Shown in pieces: positions 1 to 8,528 of a stretch of 52,700 bases of DNA. How positions within the stretch are numbered: position 1 is the first letter of the stretch; each line of letters begins with the position of its first letter. The translations under genes were made by a program, and so were the position numbers. Origin of the DNA: Acetobacteraceae bacterium (lineage in GTDB: Bacteria > Pseudomonadota > Alphaproteobacteria > Acetobacterales > Acetobacteraceae); the NCBI GenBank assembly GCA_024280945.1, contig JAMXLO010000010.1, forward strand, positions 1 through 52,700. The letters are read 5' to 3'. The notes under the pieces are model-generated. The model saw nothing but the letters and a program-made list of their open reading frames with translations. It made no database searches and was not told the DNA's origin.

Positions 1-1174
1 ACCGCGTTTTGACCGGATACCGCGAGAGCTGCCGTCTGATCTCCGTCATCGGCCGGTTCAGATCGATGGCAACGGCATCGCCGCCCAGAGTGTCATCTGT
101 TGTTTCCGGCAGATATTTCGCCGGATCGGCCTCGAGCTGCTCCAGGAACACACCGTCCGGCGTGATCTTCGCCAGGATCTGCCGATCGGCGCTGCACGAG
201 ACGCCGATCCCGACCGGCAGCGACGCACCGTGCCGAGGCAGGCGGATCACCCGCACGTCATGACAGAAGTATTTACCACCGAACTGCGCGCCGATGCCCA
301 GCTTCCGCGACAGCTCCAGCACCTGCTGCTCCATCTCCACGTCGCGGATCGCATGGCCCGCCTTGCTGCCAGTGGTCGGCAGCGTGTCCAGCCAACGGGT
401 AGATGCCAGCTTCACGGTCTTGAGCGTCAACTCGGCACTGGTGCCGCCGATCACGATCGCCAGGTGATATGGCGGACACGCCGATGTCCCCAGCGATCGC
501 ATCTTGCCATCGAGATATTTCAGCAACCTCTCCGGCGACAGGATCGCCCGCGTTTCCTGGAACAGAAACGACTTGTTGGCGCTGCCGCCGCCCTTGGCAA
601 CGAACATCAGGTGGAACTCATCGGCATGCGCCTCGCCCGGTGCAGCCATGATGTCGAACTGCACCGGAAGATTGTTGCCGGTGTTCACCTCCTCGAACAT
701 CGATAGCGGCGCCATCTGCGAATAACGCAGGTTGGTTTCCGTATACGTGCGGTGCACGCCCCAGCTCAGCGCCTCTTCCTCGTCGCCATCCACCCAGACG
801 CGCTGCCCCTTCTTGCCGAACACCAGCGCGGTGCCGGTGTCCTGGCACATCGGCAGAACGCCGCCCGCGGCAATGTTGGCATTCTTCAGCAGGTCGAGCG
901 CGACGAACCGATCGTTGCCGCTCGCCTCCGGATCATCGAGGATTGCGCGGAGCTGCGCCAGGTGCCCGGGCCGCAACAGATGCGACACATCGCGAAATGC
1001 CTGGAACGCCAATTCGCTCAATGCATCCGGCGCAATGCGCAGCACCGTCTCCCCGTCGCATGTCGCGGTCCGCACCCCTTCGATCGCCAGCCGCTTCCAG
1101 ATCGTGCGATCGGGTCCGAGAGGAAACATCGGCGAATAGACAAACCCGGACGGACGGGGGAGGGGAGCGTTCAT
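1..1174 (-). CDS. fumA: Class I fumarate hydratase (partial, 3' end beyond the window)
   Basis: Interconverts fumarate and malate in the TCA cycle using an oxygen-sensitive 4Fe-4S cluster. Reading back from the ATG at 1172-1174 gives an unbroken frame of about 391 codons that leaves the window at base 1, so the C-terminal part is missing from view. The three cluster cysteines of the class I family are all present: C110 in MCQDTGTAL, about C232 in ACPPYH and about C326 in VSCSADRQ, with the spacing known for Escherichia coli FumA. It faces away from the phn locus and has no obvious operon partner besides the SspB gene just upstream. Family identity is secure; the split into FumA/FumB subtypes has no meaning here. 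Confidence 0.9.
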   Translation of the reverse strand, partial: MNAPLPRPSGFVYSPMFPLGPDRTIWKRLAIEGVRTATCDGETVLRIAPDALSELAFQAFRDVSHLLRPGHLAQLRAILDDPEASGNDRFVALDLLKNANIAAGGVLPMCQDTGTALVFGKKGQRVWVDGDEEEALSWGVHRTYTETNLRYSQMAPLSMFEEVNTGNNLPVQFDIMAAPGEAHADEFHLMFVAKGGGSANKSFLFQETRAILSPERLLKYLDGKMRSLGTSACPPYHLAIVIGGTSAELTLKTVKLASTRWLDTLPTTGSKAGHAIRDVEMEQQVLELSRKLGIGAQFGGKYFCHDVRVIRLPRHGASLPVGIGVSCSADRQILAKITPDGVFLEQLEADPAKYLPETTDDTLGGDAVAIDLNRPMTEIRRQLSRYPVKTR

Positions 1175-1187
1175 TGGATACTCGCTG

Positions 1188-1721
1188 TCAGCTCTTTGTC
1201 GGTGGCCGACGACGGAATGCGTCGAGGCTCACCACTTGCGGGGTCTCTTCTGACTTTTCTGGTTCCGGTGCAGTTCTGCCTTCCGGTTCTGGTGCAGTTT
1301 CGCCTTCCGGTTCCGGCTGCTCCTGTTCCTGGACCGCTGGCACCGGGCGGAAGCGCAGGCCGTACCGTACATGCGGATCGGCGAACCCGGTGACCGCACC
1401 AAGCGGAATTACCAGCGATGCCGGAACGCCGCCAAACGACAGGCCGACGCTGATCAGCCCGGCTTCCTCGTCCATCTTCAGGTCCCAGAACTGGTGTTGC
1501 AGGACAATCGTCATTTCCTGCGGATAGCGTGTGCGCAGTCGCGGCGGCATGACCACCCCGGGATAATCGGTGCGGAACGTGACATAGAAATGGTGCTCCC
1601 CCGGAAGCCCGTTCGCAGCGACGTGGGCGATCGCGCGTGCGACCACTTGGCGCATCGCCTCCTCCACCCACTCGTCGTAGGGGAGCAGGCTCTCGGGCTG
1701 CTGCTCCTTGTCCTCTGCCAT
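1188..1721 (-). CDS. sspB: SspB-like ClpXP adaptor (alphaproteobacterial type)
   Basis: Predicted cytoplasmic adaptor that delivers ssrA-tagged proteins to the ClpXP protease. The N-terminal about 125 residues form the SspB fold, with the family-like stretch [15 protein letters not shown] and a later [20 protein letters not shown]. This is followed by an acidic, proline-rich linker (repeated PEPEG units) and a short basic C-terminal tail ending RRRPPTKS. In the alphaproteobacterial family such a tail carries the ClpX-docking segment. I chose the ATG at 1719-1721 (MAEDKEQQ) because GGCGAGG lies a suitable distance upstream; the frame stays open 18 codons further, but without a good site. The gene ends 13 bp before the fumarase start, so the two may be cotranscribed. 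Confidence 0.75.
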   Translation of the reverse strand: MAEDKEQQPESLLPYDEWVEEAMRQVVARAIAHVAANGLPGEHHFYVTFRTDYPGVVMPPRLRTRYPQEMTIVLQHQFWDLKMDEEAGLISVGLSFGGVPASLVIPLGAVTGFADPHVRYGLRFRPVPAVQEQEQPEPEGETAPEPEGRTAPEPEKSEETPQVVSLDAFRRRPPTKS

Positions 1722-2015
1722 TTGCTGACCTCGCCAATCAGCAAATAGAGATAGCGCGCGGAGGTCAAAGGGCAAAGAGGCGGCGCTTTACGCGCCGGCG
1801 CATTCCCGAATTCTGCCGTTCTCCGAGCGACGGCAGTGAACGGGATGAATGCGTCGCCCCACGAACTGCAGCACTGGCAACGTACGCTATGGACGATGCG
1901 CGGGTCCAGTTCGCCATGAGCATCGCGTTCAGCATCTTCAGCCCGATCGTGCCTGCCGGAAGTCGGCGTCGCTTCAGCCGCGGAGAATTGCGACAGATTT
2001 TGTCGCGTTGCTGCT

Positions 2016-3173
2016 TCAGCCCAGCGTCGCCAATGACAGACGTGCGGCACCCTCCGCCGTCAGATAGCCGATACGCCCATGCACGATCGTTGCAACGACC
2101 TTTGGCGAAGCCGGATCAACCAGCACGAGGTCGGCACGGCGCCCCTCTTCGATGGAGCCGCGATCGCCCAGCCCTGCGGCGCGTGCAGGATTGCTGGAGA
2201 CCAACCGCCAGGAATTTTCCAGGTTAAGCGTTTCCCGACCGGCCAACGCCATCGCCGCGCGCAACATGGCCGGATAGAAGTAATCCGACGTCAGGATGCG
2301 GCAGATACCTGCTTCGACCATACGTGCCGCGGAGGCCCAGCCCAGATGCGATCCGCCGCGTACGACATTTGGACAGCCCATCGCAACCCAGTCGCCCGCT
2401 TCGCGTGCCTCGTGACCGACCTCCTCCGCCATCGGGAACTCGCAAATCCGCGCTCCGCGTGCACGGAAGGCGCGACGGGTGGCAATCGTCTCGTCGTCAT
2501 GACTGGCCATCGGCAGGCCTGCTTCGCGTGCCGCGGCGCCGATTCGGTCCAGCGCCGCAGGCACGGCAGGTTCTCGCGCGCCAATCTCGGCGGCCAAGGC
2601 GCGAAATTCGTCAAGTTTCATGCCGGCGCGGTCGCTGTATTTCGCGCCAACGACCGGATCGTTGATCTTCTTCAGGATCGGCGGCGTGTGATCGTTGAAT
2701 GCCAGCAAATGCACGCGTCCCGCGGCGATGTCGGCCAGCGCCGTGTCGAGCGCTTCCAGGTTATACGCCTCCCAACGCAGATGAACGCGCATGTCGCAGG
2801 TCCAAGTCCTCGCTTCCAACGCGTCGAGCAAAGCGCGCCAGGCATTCAGGCTGCGCAGACCTGGCTCCCATGACAGCGTCACCCCATGGAATGCGGTGGT
2901 GATGCCATTGGCCAGCAACTGCGCCTCGGTATCCTGCAACGCGATCTCAGCGCTGAAGCCAACACCAGGCCGCGGCTGCAACTGCCGTTCGAACGCGTCG
3001 CCATGAATGTCGACGATGCCGGGCAACACCAACAGCCCGCACGCATCGAGCTGTGCACCGCGTCCGTTCCGCCCGATCGCAGCGATACAGCCGTCCTCCA
3101 GCGACACGTCCACCACCTGCTCGCCGTCATTCGGCAGCAACACGCACCCGCCGGTTATTGTCAGCCGGTTCAT
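2016..3173 (-). CDS. phnM: PhnM-family alpha-D-ribose 1-methylphosphonate 5-triphosphate diphosphatase (copy beside phnF)
   Basis: PhnM removes diphosphate from the ribosylated phosphonate triphosphate so that PhnJ can cut the C-P bond. The protein is an amidohydrolase-fold enzyme of 385 residues. It shows the PhnM signatures GIVDIHGDAFERQ (metal ligand H57), FNDHTPP, ASHDDET, PNVVRGGSH and LTSDYFYP. A second complete phnM lies at 8525-9658; the two share every motif but are clearly diverged outside them. This copy follows phnF so closely (start 12 bp past the phnF stop) that the two form one transcript. The ATG at 3171-3173 gives the natural N-terminus MNRLTITGG; a GTG 9 bp upstream is the alternative. 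Whether it duplicates the second PhnM or serves another phosphonate is unknown. Confidence 0.85.
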   Translation of the reverse strand: MNRLTITGGCVLLPNDGEQVVDVSLEDGCIAAIGRNGRGAQLDACGLLVLPGIVDIHGDAFERQLQPRPGVGFSAEIALQDTEAQLLANGITTAFHGVTLSWEPGLRSLNAWRALLDALEARTWTCDMRVHLRWEAYNLEALDTALADIAAGRVHLLAFNDHTPPILKKINDPVVGAKYSDRAGMKLDEFRALAAEIGAREPAVPAALDRIGAAAREAGLPMASHDDETIATRRAFRARGARICEFPMAEEVGHEAREAGDWVAMGCPNVVRGGSHLGWASAARMVEAGICRILTSDYFYPAMLRAAMALAGRETLNLENSWRLVSSNPARAAGLGDRGSIEEGRRADLVLVDPASPKVVATIVHGRIGYLTAEGAARLSLATLG

Positions 3174-3184
3174 TCCACTCACTC

Positions 3185-3946
3185 TCAGGGTTCGAAAACT
3201 ATTTGCACGCGCGGCGTTGGATAGCGTGACACACCGAACTCCACCACCGTGCCGGCACGATCGACATTGACGTTCTCGGTGACCAGCAACGGCCGGTTGC
3301 GCGGCATCCGCAGCAGGTCCGCCTCCGCCGAATTCGGCAGCCGTGCCGTGACGCGGGTGACCTGGCGCAGGTAATCGGACACGCCCACCGTCTTCAGTGC
3401 CTCGGTGATGGTCGGAGCTTCATGCAAGGCGTCGAATATCCCGCGCAACCGTGCGACCGGAAAGAAATGCTGCGACAGGCTCACCGGTCTTTCATCGGCC
3501 AGCCCCAGCCGCTCCAGCATCACAACCCGGCTACCGGCACGCATACGGAGACCGGCAGCCACCGGGGGCTCGGCGGCAGTCTCCTTGAGCTGCAATACGC
3601 GCCCGGATGGCTCCATATTGTGCCGCCGGATCCAGGCCGAGAATCGTGTGCGCGGCTCGACCGCGTATGCCAGTACATCTTCGGCAACGAATGATCCGCG
3701 CCCCTGTTCCACCCTCACCAGGCCGCCGCGAGACAGCTCATCCAGCGCGCGCCGAACCGTGTGCCGGTTGACGCGGAATTGTTGCGACAGCTCTGCCTCG
3801 GTGGGTAGCCGCCCACCGGGCGGATATACCCCGGCGCCGATGTCGTGCTGCAGTCGGGTCGCGATCTGCCGCCACAGGGCAACGCCCTCCTGGCGCAGCA
3901 CTGGCTCGATCGGCGTCACCATAATATCACCCACTCGACCGTCCAT
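3185..3946 (-). CDS. phnF: PhnF, GntR/HutC-family regulator of phosphonate genes
   Basis: Transcriptional regulator of 253 residues. A GntR winged helix-turn-helix spans about residues 22-88 (LPTEAELSQQFRVNRHTVRR, then a GRGSFV wing), followed by a UTRA ligand-binding domain at about 100-245, the usual HutC-subfamily layout. Its position, divergent from phnG and cotranscribed with phnM, is the classic place for PhnF. The ATG at 3944-3946 is preceded by CAGGAG at good spacing. A perfect palindrome TGTCTAGACA in the 75-bp gap to phnG is a plausible operator that could control both directions. The effector is not readable from sequence; a phosphonate or phosphate-related ligand is the family expectation. 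Confidence 0.88.
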   Translation of the reverse strand: MDGRVGDIMVTPIEPVLRQEGVALWRQIATRLQHDIGAGVYPPGGRLPTEAELSQQFRVNRHTVRRALDELSRGGLVRVEQGRGSFVAEDVLAYAVEPRTRFSAWIRRHNMEPSGRVLQLKETAAEPPVAAGLRMRAGSRVVMLERLGLADERPVSLSQHFFPVARLRGIFDALHEAPTITEALKTVGVSDYLRQVTRVTARLPNSAEADLLRMPRNRPLLVTENVNVDRAGTVVEFGVSRYPTPRVQIVFEP

Positions 3947-3988
3947 CCGTGCAACTCCTGCTTGACGCTAGCTGATCCGGAGTCTAGC

Positions 3989-3998
3989 TGTCTAGACA
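3989..3998. promoter_or_regulatory. Candidate PhnF operator (palindrome TGTCTAGACA)
   Basis: A perfect 10-bp palindrome sits in the divergent phnF-phnG gap, 24 bp before the phnG start. A partial repeat, GTCTAG, lies just left of it. HutC-type GntR regulators bind short palindromes with outer TGT/ACA, so a role as the PhnF site is a reasonable inference. A TTGACG hexamer at 3963 could be a -35 box for phnG, but I see no convincing -10 at matching spacing. Confidence 0.45.
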
Positions 3999-4021
3999 TC
4001 CGAATATCAGGTGGTTGTGCG

Positions 4022-4480
4022 ATGCCCGATGCCTTGCCGCCGGACCGCTCCAAGACCCCCCGGCAACGCTGGATGGCGGTTCTGGCACGCGCCGATGCCG
4101 ACGCCGTGCAGGCGCGGCTCGGAGACGTGCCGCGCTATACGGTGCTGCGCGGACCGGAACCCGGGCTGGTGATGGTGCGCGGTCGTACCGGCGGCGGCGG
4201 TGCGCCGTTCAACCTGGGCGAGATGACCGCCACGCGTTGCACGGTGCGAACCGACACAGGCCTGGTCGGGCATGCCTATGTTGCCGGCCGCAACGAGCGC
4301 CTGGCGGAACTTGCGGCACTCGCTGATGCGCTGTTGCAGGACCCTGTGCAGCAGCCTGCATTGTTGCGCCAAGTGATCGAGCCGCTGGCTGAGCTTCAGG
4401 AGGCGCGTCGCGCCGAGATCGCAGCCAAGGCCGCTGCCACGCGGGTGCAGTTCTTCGCGATGCGGAACATGCGCGCATGA
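4022..4480 (+). CDS. phnG: PhnG, C-P lyase core subunit
   Basis: First gene of the C-P lyase operon. PhnG forms the PhnGHIJ core complex that, with PhnI, transfers the phosphonate onto the C1 of ribose from ATP and then carries out C-P bond cleavage. The product is 152 residues, the usual family length, with TGGGGAPFNLGEMTATRC in the middle and a helical C-terminus. I chose the ATG at 4022 (MPDALPPDRSK), with AGGTGG about 7 bp upstream; the longer open frame to the left runs into the regulatory gap. Its stop overlaps the phnH start by four bases (ATGA), which indicates translational coupling. Confidence 0.92.
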   Translation: MPDALPPDRSKTPRQRWMAVLARADADAVQARLGDVPRYTVLRGPEPGLVMVRGRTGGGGAPFNLGEMTATRCTVRTDTGLVGHAYVAGRNERLAELAALADALLQDPVQQPALLRQVIEPLAELQEARRAEIAAKAAATRVQFFAMRNMRA

Positions 4481-5058
4481 GCGCGAGCATCGATTTGCCG
4501 GGGTTCGCCGATCCGGTCACGGAGGCGCAGGCCACGTTCCGTGCCGTGCTCGATGCGATGGCGCGGCCAGGTACAATACATCGCGCGGGCCAGCACCTGG
4601 CAGCACCGGCGCCGCTCGACGGGGCGACGGCGGCGGTGCTTCTCACCTTGGTCGATCACGAGACGCCGCTCTGGCTCGATGCCGAAGCTGCTCCGGCACG
4701 CGACTGGCTTGCCTTCCATTGCGGCGCGGTGCTGGTCCCAGAGCCGGACACAGCATGCTTCGCGGTGGCGCTGTCCTTGCCCGACCTGGCCCGGTTCTCT
4801 GCCGGTTCGCACGAGGCGCCGGAGGTGTCGGCGACGGTCGTCCTGCAGGTGCCGGCGCTCGCGTCCGGAACGCGCTATCGACTGAGCGGTCCCGGGCTGC
4901 GCGAACCGGAAGAATTGTCCGTGACCGGCCTACCGCCGTGGTTTATCACGCAATGGCAGCAGAACCGCACCCTGTTCCCACGGGGCCTGGATGTTATCCT
5001 GTGCGCCGGAACAATGCTTGCCGCCCTACCGCGCAGCGTATCGATCGAGGAGGGCTGA
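4477..5058 (+). CDS. phnH: PhnH, C-P lyase core subunit
   Basis: Homodimeric subunit of the PhnGHIJ core complex, distantly related in fold to PLP-dependent transferases but without their active site. The protein has 193 residues and opens MSASIDLPGFADPVTEAQ. Family stretches include FRAVLDAMARPGT near the N-terminus, an ALSLPDLARFSAGSHEAPE region in the middle and LPPWFITQWQQNRTLFPRG near the C-terminus. Overlap with phnG by four bases and a two-base gap to phnI place it firmly within the operon. No unusual features. Confidence 0.92.
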   Translation: MSASIDLPGFADPVTEAQATFRAVLDAMARPGTIHRAGQHLAAPAPLDGATAAVLLTLVDHETPLWLDAEAAPARDWLAFHCGAVLVPEPDTACFAVALSLPDLARFSAGSHEAPEVSATVVLQVPALASGTRYRLSGPGLREPEELSVTGLPPWFITQWQQNRTLFPRGLDVILCAGTMLAALPRSVSIEEG

Positions 5059-5060
5059 CG

Positions 5061-6182
5061 ATGGCCTATGTTGCGGTCAAAGGCGGCGAACAGGCGATCG
5101 ATCACGCGCATGCCTGGCTGGCCGAGGAGCGGCGCGGCGATACTGCGATCCCTGAGCTGTCTCTGGCGCAGATCGACGGCCAGCTCGGCCGCAGCGTCGA
5201 TCGTGCAATGGGTGAAGGCTCGCTGTACGACCGTGAGTTGGCCGCGCTCGCGGTGAAGCAGGCGCAGGGTGATCTGATCGAGGCGGCATTTCTGCTGCGT
5301 GCCTATCGCACGACACTGCCGCGGTTCGCCCACTCGTCGCCGGTCGACACATCCGATATGCGGATCAGGCGGCGTATCTCCGCCGTATTCAAGGACCTGC
5401 CTGGTGGTCAGGTGCTCGGTCCGACTTACGACTACACGCATCGCCTGCTCGATTTGGAACTCGCCCACGACAGCGGCGGCGCCACGCCGAAGTGCCATGA
5501 TCCAATGACCGCGATGCCGCGCGTGCCTGACATTCTGCGGCGAGAAGGCCTAATGGAGCCTGACGGCGATGGCGCGACAGAACCCGGTGACCTGACGCGT
5601 CAACCACTGGCATTCCCCGCATCGCGCGACGTCCGTTTGCAGGCGCTGGCGCGCGGTGACGAGGGCTTTCTGCTGGCACTGGGCTATTCCACGCAACGTG
5701 GTTATGGCGGCACCCATCCATTCGCTGGCGAAATCCGCATGGGTGAGGTTGCCGTAGAGATTGAGCCGCCGGAACTGGGGTTCGCCATCGATATTGGCGA
5801 CATCCTCGTCACCGAATGCCAGATGGTGAATCAGTTCAAAGGCTCAAAGACTGTGCCGCCACAATTCACCCGTGGATACGGGCTGGTATTCGGCTTTTCC
5901 GAGCGGAAAGCCATGGCGATGGCGCTCGTCGATCGCGCCATGCGTGCCGAAGAGCTGGGTGAGGAAGTGACCGCGCCCGCACAGACCGTGGAGTTCGTGC
6001 TGTATCACGCTGACAACATCGAAGCGACCGGCTTCGTCGAGCACCTCAAGCTGCCGCACTACGTGGATTTCCAGAGCGAGCTCGAGAACGTCCGACGAAT
6101 GCGCCGCGAGCATGAAACTTCGCCTCCCCCTGCGGGAGGGGGGCTGGGGGAGGGGGCCGTGCGCACCCTCGTCAACCGATGA
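5061..6182 (+). CDS. phnI: PhnI, nucleosidase subunit of C-P lyase, with a repeat-derived C-terminal tail
   Basis: PhnI carries the nucleosidase activity that, with PhnG, PhnH and PhnL, exchanges the adenine of ATP for the phosphonate. The ATG at 5061 gives a 373-residue protein starting MAYVAVKGGEQAIDHAH. Family stretches are visible throughout (FSERKAMAMALVDRAM, FVLYHADNIEATGFVEHLKL). Escherichia coli PhnI is about 354 residues. The excess here lies at the end, where residues 353-373 (starting TSPPPAGGGLGEG) are encoded by a GC-rich hairpin repeat rather than family sequence. The frame still ends in an ATGA overlap with phnJ, so coupling is kept. A longer in-frame open stretch into phnH is a shadow, not an N-terminal extension. 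Confidence 0.93.
   Translation: MAYVAVKGGEQAIDHAHAWLAEERRGDTAIPELSLAQIDGQLGRSVDRAMGEGSLYDRELAALAVKQAQGDLIEAAFLLRAYRTTLPRFAHSSPVDTSDMRIRRRISAVFKDLPGGQVLGPTYDYTHRLLDLELAHDSGGATPKCHDPMTAMPRVPDILRREGLMEPDGDGATEPGDLTRQPLAFPASRDVRLQALARGDEGFLLALGYSTQRGYGGTHPFAGEIRMGEVAVEIEPPELGFAIDIGDILVTECQMVNQFKGSKTVPPQFTRGYGLVFGFSERKAMAMALVDRAMRAEELGEEVTAPAQTVEFVLYHADNIEATGFVEHLKLPHYVDFQSELENVRRMRREHETSPPPAGGGLGEGAVRTLVNR
6122..6157. repeat. GC-rich hairpin repeat, copy 1 (inside the phnI 3' end)
   Basis: A short palindromic unit with stem CCTCCC at 6123-6128 and GGGAGG at 6134-6139, followed by a G-rich arm (GGGGCTGGGGGAGGGGGC). The same pattern recurs at 15305-15424 and 37095-37135. It has the look of a dispersed REP-like element. 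Here it is read through as part of PhnI. Confidence 0.8.
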
Positions 6183-7045
6183 AAGGCTACAACTTCGCCT
6201 ACCTTGACGAGCAGACGAAGCGGATGATTCGCCGCGCGCTGTTGAAGGCGGTGGCGATCCCGGGCCACCAGGTACCATTCGGTTCGCGCGAGATGCCGCT
6301 GCCGTATGGTTGGGGGACTGGCGGTATCCAGGTCACCGCATCGGTGCTTGGCCGCAGCGACGTGCTGAAGGTGATCGATCAGGGCGCTGATGACACGACC
6401 AACGCCGTGTCGATCCGCCGCTTCTTCGCCCGCACGGCCGGCGTGCGCACGACGACGCATACCAGCGAAGCGACGGTGATCCAGACCCGCCATCGGATCC
6501 CCGAAACGACACTGCGTGACGACCAGATCATCGTCTACCAGGTGCCTCAACCGGAGCCGCTGTTCCGGCTGGAGCCATCCCGCATCGAGACGCGCCGAAT
6601 GCACGCGCTCGCCGATTATGGGCTGATGCATGTGAAATTGTATGAGGACGTCGCGCGCTTCGGGCAGATTTCTATCAGCTACGATTATCCGGTGCTGGTG
6701 AATCAGCGCTATCTGATGTCGCCGAGCCCTATCCCCGCGTTCGACAATCCGAAGATGCACCTGATGCCAGCGCTCCAGCTGTTCGGCGCGGGCCGCGAAA
6801 AGCGCATCTACGCCATTCCGCCGTGGACCGAGGTGCGCTCGCTCGACTTCGAGGACCATCCGTTCCGGCCGATCCGGGCGCCACACCCGTGCGGCCTGTG
6901 CGGCGCGACAGACTCCTACCTGGACGAAGTGGTGATCGACGACAAAGGTGGCCGACTGTTTGTTTGCTCGGACACGGATCACTGTGCGGAACGGCGCGCA
7001 GCTGGCCATGTCGGTTCTGAAGGTCTGCGCGAGGCAGCGGAATGA
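6179..7045 (+). CDS. phnJ: PhnJ, radical-SAM carbon-phosphorus lyase
   Basis: Catalytic subunit that cleaves the C-P bond of ribose-1-phosphonate 5-phosphate, giving the alkane and a cyclic ribose phosphate. The 288-residue protein keeps all known determinants. Four cysteines C238, C241, C263 and C269 (CGLC and FVCSDTDHC) have the spacing of the Escherichia coli cluster and thiyl-radical residues. Glycine G29 in AIPGHQ matches the glycyl-radical site, and MPLPYGWGTGG follows it. The middle (GADDTTNAVSIR, FGAGREKRIYA) is typical of the family. It overlaps phnI and phnK by four bases at each end. No residue loss suggests inactivation, so the locus is probably still functional for C-P cleavage. 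Confidence 0.96.
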   Translation: MKGYNFAYLDEQTKRMIRRALLKAVAIPGHQVPFGSREMPLPYGWGTGGIQVTASVLGRSDVLKVIDQGADDTTNAVSIRRFFARTAGVRTTTHTSEATVIQTRHRIPETTLRDDQIIVYQVPQPEPLFRLEPSRIETRRMHALADYGLMHVKLYEDVARFGQISISYDYPVLVNQRYLMSPSPIPAFDNPKMHLMPALQLFGAGREKRIYAIPPWTEVRSLDFEDHPFRPIRAPHPCGLCGATDSYLDEVVIDDKGGRLFVCSDTDHCAERRAAGHVGSEGLREAAE

Positions 7046-7818
7046 TGGCCGATACTCTGCTGTCCGGACGTGGGTTGTCGCTGTCCTATGGTCGGCTTGC
7101 CGCGCTGGCCGACGTCGATGTCGATCTCTGGCCAGGTGAAATGTTGGCGGTGGTCGGTGAATCCGGCTCCGGCAAGACCACGCTGTTGAACGTGTTGTCC
7201 GGTCGGCTTATGCCAGATGCGGGCGCGGTCTGGTATCGCGACCCGTCGGGACACCTGTACGACGTGCACGCAATGGCCGCGCCGGCGCTGCGGACATTGC
7301 ACCGTTCGGATTGGGGCTTCGTGCATCAGGATCCACGGCAGAACCTGCGGATGAACGTCACCGCCGGCGGCAACGTGGGCGAACGACTGATGGCACAGGG
7401 CGCGCGCCACTATGGTGATATTCGTCAGCAGGCGATCGAGTGGCTGACCCAGGTCGAAATAGATGCCGCCCGCGTCGATGACATGCCGCGAACCTTTTCC
7501 GGAGGCATGCTGCAGCGGCTGCAGATCGCGCGCACGCTGGTTACCCACCCACGACTGGTATTCATGGACGAACCAACAGGCGCCTTAGACGTGTCGGTGC
7601 AGGCACGCCTGCTCGATCTGATCCGTTCGCTCGTGACGCGGCTGAAGATCGCCGTTGTGCTGGTGACGCATGATATCGGCGTGGCGCGACTCCTTGCTCA
7701 TCGGATTATGGTGATGCAACGCGGCCGAGTCGTGGAGGCCGGTTTGACTGACCAGGTGCTCGACGATCCGCAGCATCCGTACACACAATTGCTGGTCAGT
7801 TCAGTGCTGCAGGCATGA
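7042..7818 (+). CDS. phnK: PhnK, ABC-type ATPase attached to C-P lyase
   Basis: ABC-class nucleotide-binding protein of 258 residues that docks on the PhnGHIJ core rather than on a membrane permease. Walker A is GESGSGKTT at residues 39-47, the signature is SGGMLQRLQIAR at about 153-164 and Walker B is LVFMDEPTG at about 172-180. A PhnK-typical insertion VWYRDPSGHLYDVHAM follows Walker A. The start is ATGATG: the first ATG gives a four-base overlap with the phnJ stop, the second is equally possible. No permease or binding protein accompanies it, as expected for PhnK. Confidence 0.93.
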   Translation: MMADTLLSGRGLSLSYGRLAALADVDVDLWPGEMLAVVGESGSGKTTLLNVLSGRLMPDAGAVWYRDPSGHLYDVHAMAAPALRTLHRSDWGFVHQDPRQNLRMNVTAGGNVGERLMAQGARHYGDIRQQAIEWLTQVEIDAARVDDMPRTFSGGMLQRLQIARTLVTHPRLVFMDEPTGALDVSVQARLLDLIRSLVTRLKIAVVLVTHDIGVARLLAHRIMVMQRGRVVEAGLTDQVLDDPQHPYTQLLVSSVLQA

Positions 7819-8528
7819 GCACTTGCACGACCGACGTGGTGCTCCGCACCAACGCTCTCACCAAGGGCTTCACCCTGCACCTCCAGGGCGGCGTCCATAT
7901 CCCGGTCCTGGCGGGCGTCGAACTCGAACTGCGCCGAGGTGAGTGTATTGTGCTCTCCGGGCAGTCTGGCGCGGGCAAGTCTACGCTGATGCGCAGCCTT
8001 TATGGGAATTATCGCGCTGACTCGGGTCGGATCATCATTCGTCATCGAGGCGAGATGGTGGATCTGGCAGCGGCTGACCCGCGCACCATTCTCGCCGTGC
8101 GCCATGAGACACTTGGCTATGTCAGCCAATTCCTCCGTGTCGTCCCCCGCGTTGCAGCAGTCGATATAGTGGCAGAGGTGCTGATCGGGCGTGGTGTGCC
8201 GCAGGAGGAAGCCAGAGCGATTGCAACAGACCTGTTGCTTAGTCTGAACATCCCACGCCGATTGCACGCGCTGCCACCCGCCACGTTTTCAGGCGGCGAA
8301 CAGCAGCGTGTCAATTTGGCCCGTGGTTTCATCGGCCGCCATCCAGTCTTGCTGCTCGATGAGCCGACTGCATCGCTCGATGCGGAAAATCGCGCGGTCG
8401 TCGTGACAATGATCAACGAGGTGAAGGCGAACGGCACTGCCATCATTGCGATCTGCCACGACGTGGACGTGCGCGACCGCATCGCCGACCGGCTATTCGC
8501 ACTAGCTCCACTGCAGGACGCTGCATGA
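7815..8528 (+). CDS. phnL: PhnL, ABC-type ATPase of the C-P lyase pathway
   Basis: Second ABC-class ATPase of the pathway, 237 residues. Walker A LSGQSGAGKST lies at about residues 46-56, the signature FSGGEQQRVNLARG at about 157-170 and Walker B LLLDEPTAS at about 177-185. Family-typical features are the long N-terminal strand region (KGFTLHLQGGVHIPVL) and FLRVVPRVAAVDIV between Walker A and the signature. Four-base ATGA overlaps on both sides show coupling with phnK and phnM. Known work places PhnL with PhnGHI in the first, nucleosidase, step. Confidence 0.93.
   Translation: MSTCTTDVVLRTNALTKGFTLHLQGGVHIPVLAGVELELRRGECIVLSGQSGAGKSTLMRSLYGNYRADSGRIIIRHRGEMVDLAAADPRTILAVRHETLGYVSQFLRVVPRVAAVDIVAEVLIGRGVPQEEARAIATDLLLSLNIPRRLHALPPATFSGGEQQRVNLARGFIGRHPVLLLDEPTASLDAENRAVVVTMINEVKANGTAIIAICHDVDVRDRIADRLFALAPLQDAA

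Noticed and set aside
4719-5060. Extension of phnI leftward into phnH (487-codon version)
   Set aside because: The ATG at 5061 begins family sequence; the extension overlaps phnH in another frame and is Arg/Gly-rich.
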